A program made the translations under genes and the position numbers. This document shows, piece by piece, positions 63,445 to 64,000 of a stretch of 64,000 nucleotides of DNA. How positions within the stretch are numbered: position 1 is the stretch's first letter; each line of letters opens with the position of its first letter. This DNA is from Nocardioides jishulii (GTDB taxonomy: Bacteria > Actinomycetota > Actinomycetes > Propionibacteriales > Nocardioidaceae). A model generated the notes under the pieces. That model did no database searches. It saw only the letters and a list, made by a program, of their open reading frames with translations, and was not told where the DNA came from. The stretch covers positions 2,542,001-2,606,000 of the forward strand of contig NZ_CP040748.1 of assembly GCF_006007965.1 (NCBI RefSeq), written 5' to 3'.

Positions 63445-64000
63445 ATGGCATCACGAAGGCCCGACAGCGGTGGCCCCGAGGAGGGCTCCCCCGAGTACCG
63501 GTGGTTGTACGGCGAGGACCCGGCGTCCTCGACCGAGACCCAGCGACCCCCTGACCAGACCCGCGTCATCCGCGCTCGGCCCAGCGCCGGCACGGCGCCT
63601 TCCCGGCCCCGCCAGGCGCCCCCGTCCGGACCACGCGTCCCACCGCCCCCGCCCCCCGGCGACCGCGGCCGCGGACCGCGTCGTCCGCGTGGCGCGAGGC
63701 CGAAGCGCAACGTCTTCAAGGTCGTACGCCTGCTGCTCCTGCTGTGGCTCGTCTTCCTCGTCGCCGTGCCGCTCATCGCGTGGCAACAGGTCACGACCGT
63801 CGACGCCTTCAAGGGCGACGACCGCATGGCGTCGCAGCCGGGCACGACCTACCTTCTCGTCGGCAGCGACTCGCGCGAAGGGCTGACGAAGGCCCAGCGC
63901 CGCAAGCTCGGCACCGGTGACGCGGGCGGGCGCCGCACCGACACGATCATGCTGCTGCACACCGGATCGGGCCGCAACGTCCTGACCTCGATCCCCCGTG
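63445..64000 (+). CDS. Second LCP-family ligase (3' end beyond window)
   Basis: 185 codons are visible, starting MASRRPDSGGPEEGSPEYRW. A Pro/Arg-rich cytoplasmic lead of about 90 residues, one transmembrane helix (about 94-113, VVRLLLLLWLVFLVAVPLIAW), then the start of an LCP domain: TTYLLVGSDSREGLT, GGRRTDTIMLLH and VLTSIPR (phosphate-binding Arg). Divergent from the first LCP gene. Leaderless ATG. Confidence 0.9.
   Translation, partial: MASRRPDSGGPEEGSPEYRWLYGEDPASSTETQRPPDQTRVIRARPSAGTAPSRPRQAPPSGPRVPPPPPPGDRGRGPRRPRGARPKRNVFKVVRLLLLLWLVFLVAVPLIAWQQVTTVDAFKGDDRMASQPGTTYLLVGSDSREGLTKAQRRKLGTGDAGGRRTDTIMLLHTGSGRNVLTSIPR

Overview
The window is a contiguous stretch of a high-GC actinobacterial chromosome. 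Almost every codon ends in G or C. It carries actinobacterial markers: WhiB, MtrA-MtrB-LpqB, TatB, SecA with a zinc-binding tail, coenzyme F420 genes, DUF3499, DUF5719, DUF5302, TIGR03089 and a GlfT2-type galactofuranosyltransferase. The order whiB / fbiA-fbiB / DUF3499 / manB / Trm112-like / SIS protein / ahcY / mtrA-mtrB-lpqB / comF / hpf / secA matches the backbone order I remember from mycobacteria (about Rv3240c-Rv3262). There are no signs of mycolic acid genes. I infer a Nocardioides-like member of the Nocardioidaceae; species level is not supportable. I saw no tRNA, rRNA, insertion sequence, prophage or CRISPR array.

Layout. 1-4.2 kb: end of a DEAD-box helicase gene, an orphan ParA ATPase, a short-chain dehydrogenase, a PHP phosphoesterase and a DUF5302 protein. 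4.3-17.0 kb: an accessory block for the cell surface. It holds two sulfotransferase-like proteins, two paralogous family 2 glycosyltransferases, a LicD-methyltransferase fusion with a small coiled-coil partner, two paralogous secreted endonuclease/exonuclease/phosphatase (EEP) proteins (one fused to a degenerate alkaline-phosphatase-like domain), a secreted phospholipase-D-like protein and an acyl-CoA dehydrogenase. 17.1-22.8 kb: a soluble PRC/MgtE-N/CBS protein, DUF1003, Mrp and TatB, two unknown proteins, a LysM protein and an Rv3235-family protein. 22.8-39.5 kb: the conserved minus-strand backbone from secA to manB and DUF3499. 39.5-47.7 kb: a metallopeptidase-fold protein, DUF5719, a large membrane glycosyltransferase, WhiB2, the F420 genes and DUF3105. 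47.7-51.7 kb: manC, an ABC exporter and TIGR03089. 51.7-64.0 kb: envelope biogenesis, with a PGRP amidase carrying FG-GAP repeats, a galactan assembly and export operon (GlfT1-like, second glycosyltransferase, Glf, GlfT2, ABC permease, ABC ATPase) and two LytR-CpsA-Psr (LCP) ligases, the second cut by the window end.

How it fits together. manB and manC should supply GDP-mannose. The galactan operon should build a galactofuranose polymer on a lipid, export it through its ABC pair and hand it to LCP enzymes for attachment to peptidoglycan, while the PGRP amidase and the MtrAB-LpqB system remodel and monitor the wall. The 4.3-17 kb block looks like a surface-glycan decoration set (sulfate, phospho and methyl groups) with secreted phosphodiesterases.

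Two sequence-level patterns stand out. At least 18 genes have a TANNNT -10 element only 6-8 bases before the start codon, which implies leaderless mRNAs; this fixes several starts and reveals very short divergent promoters. An almost identical 9-bp-spaced double repeat (CACATG-R-GTCACAC) lies upstream of two exported-protein genes and resembles MtrA boxes.
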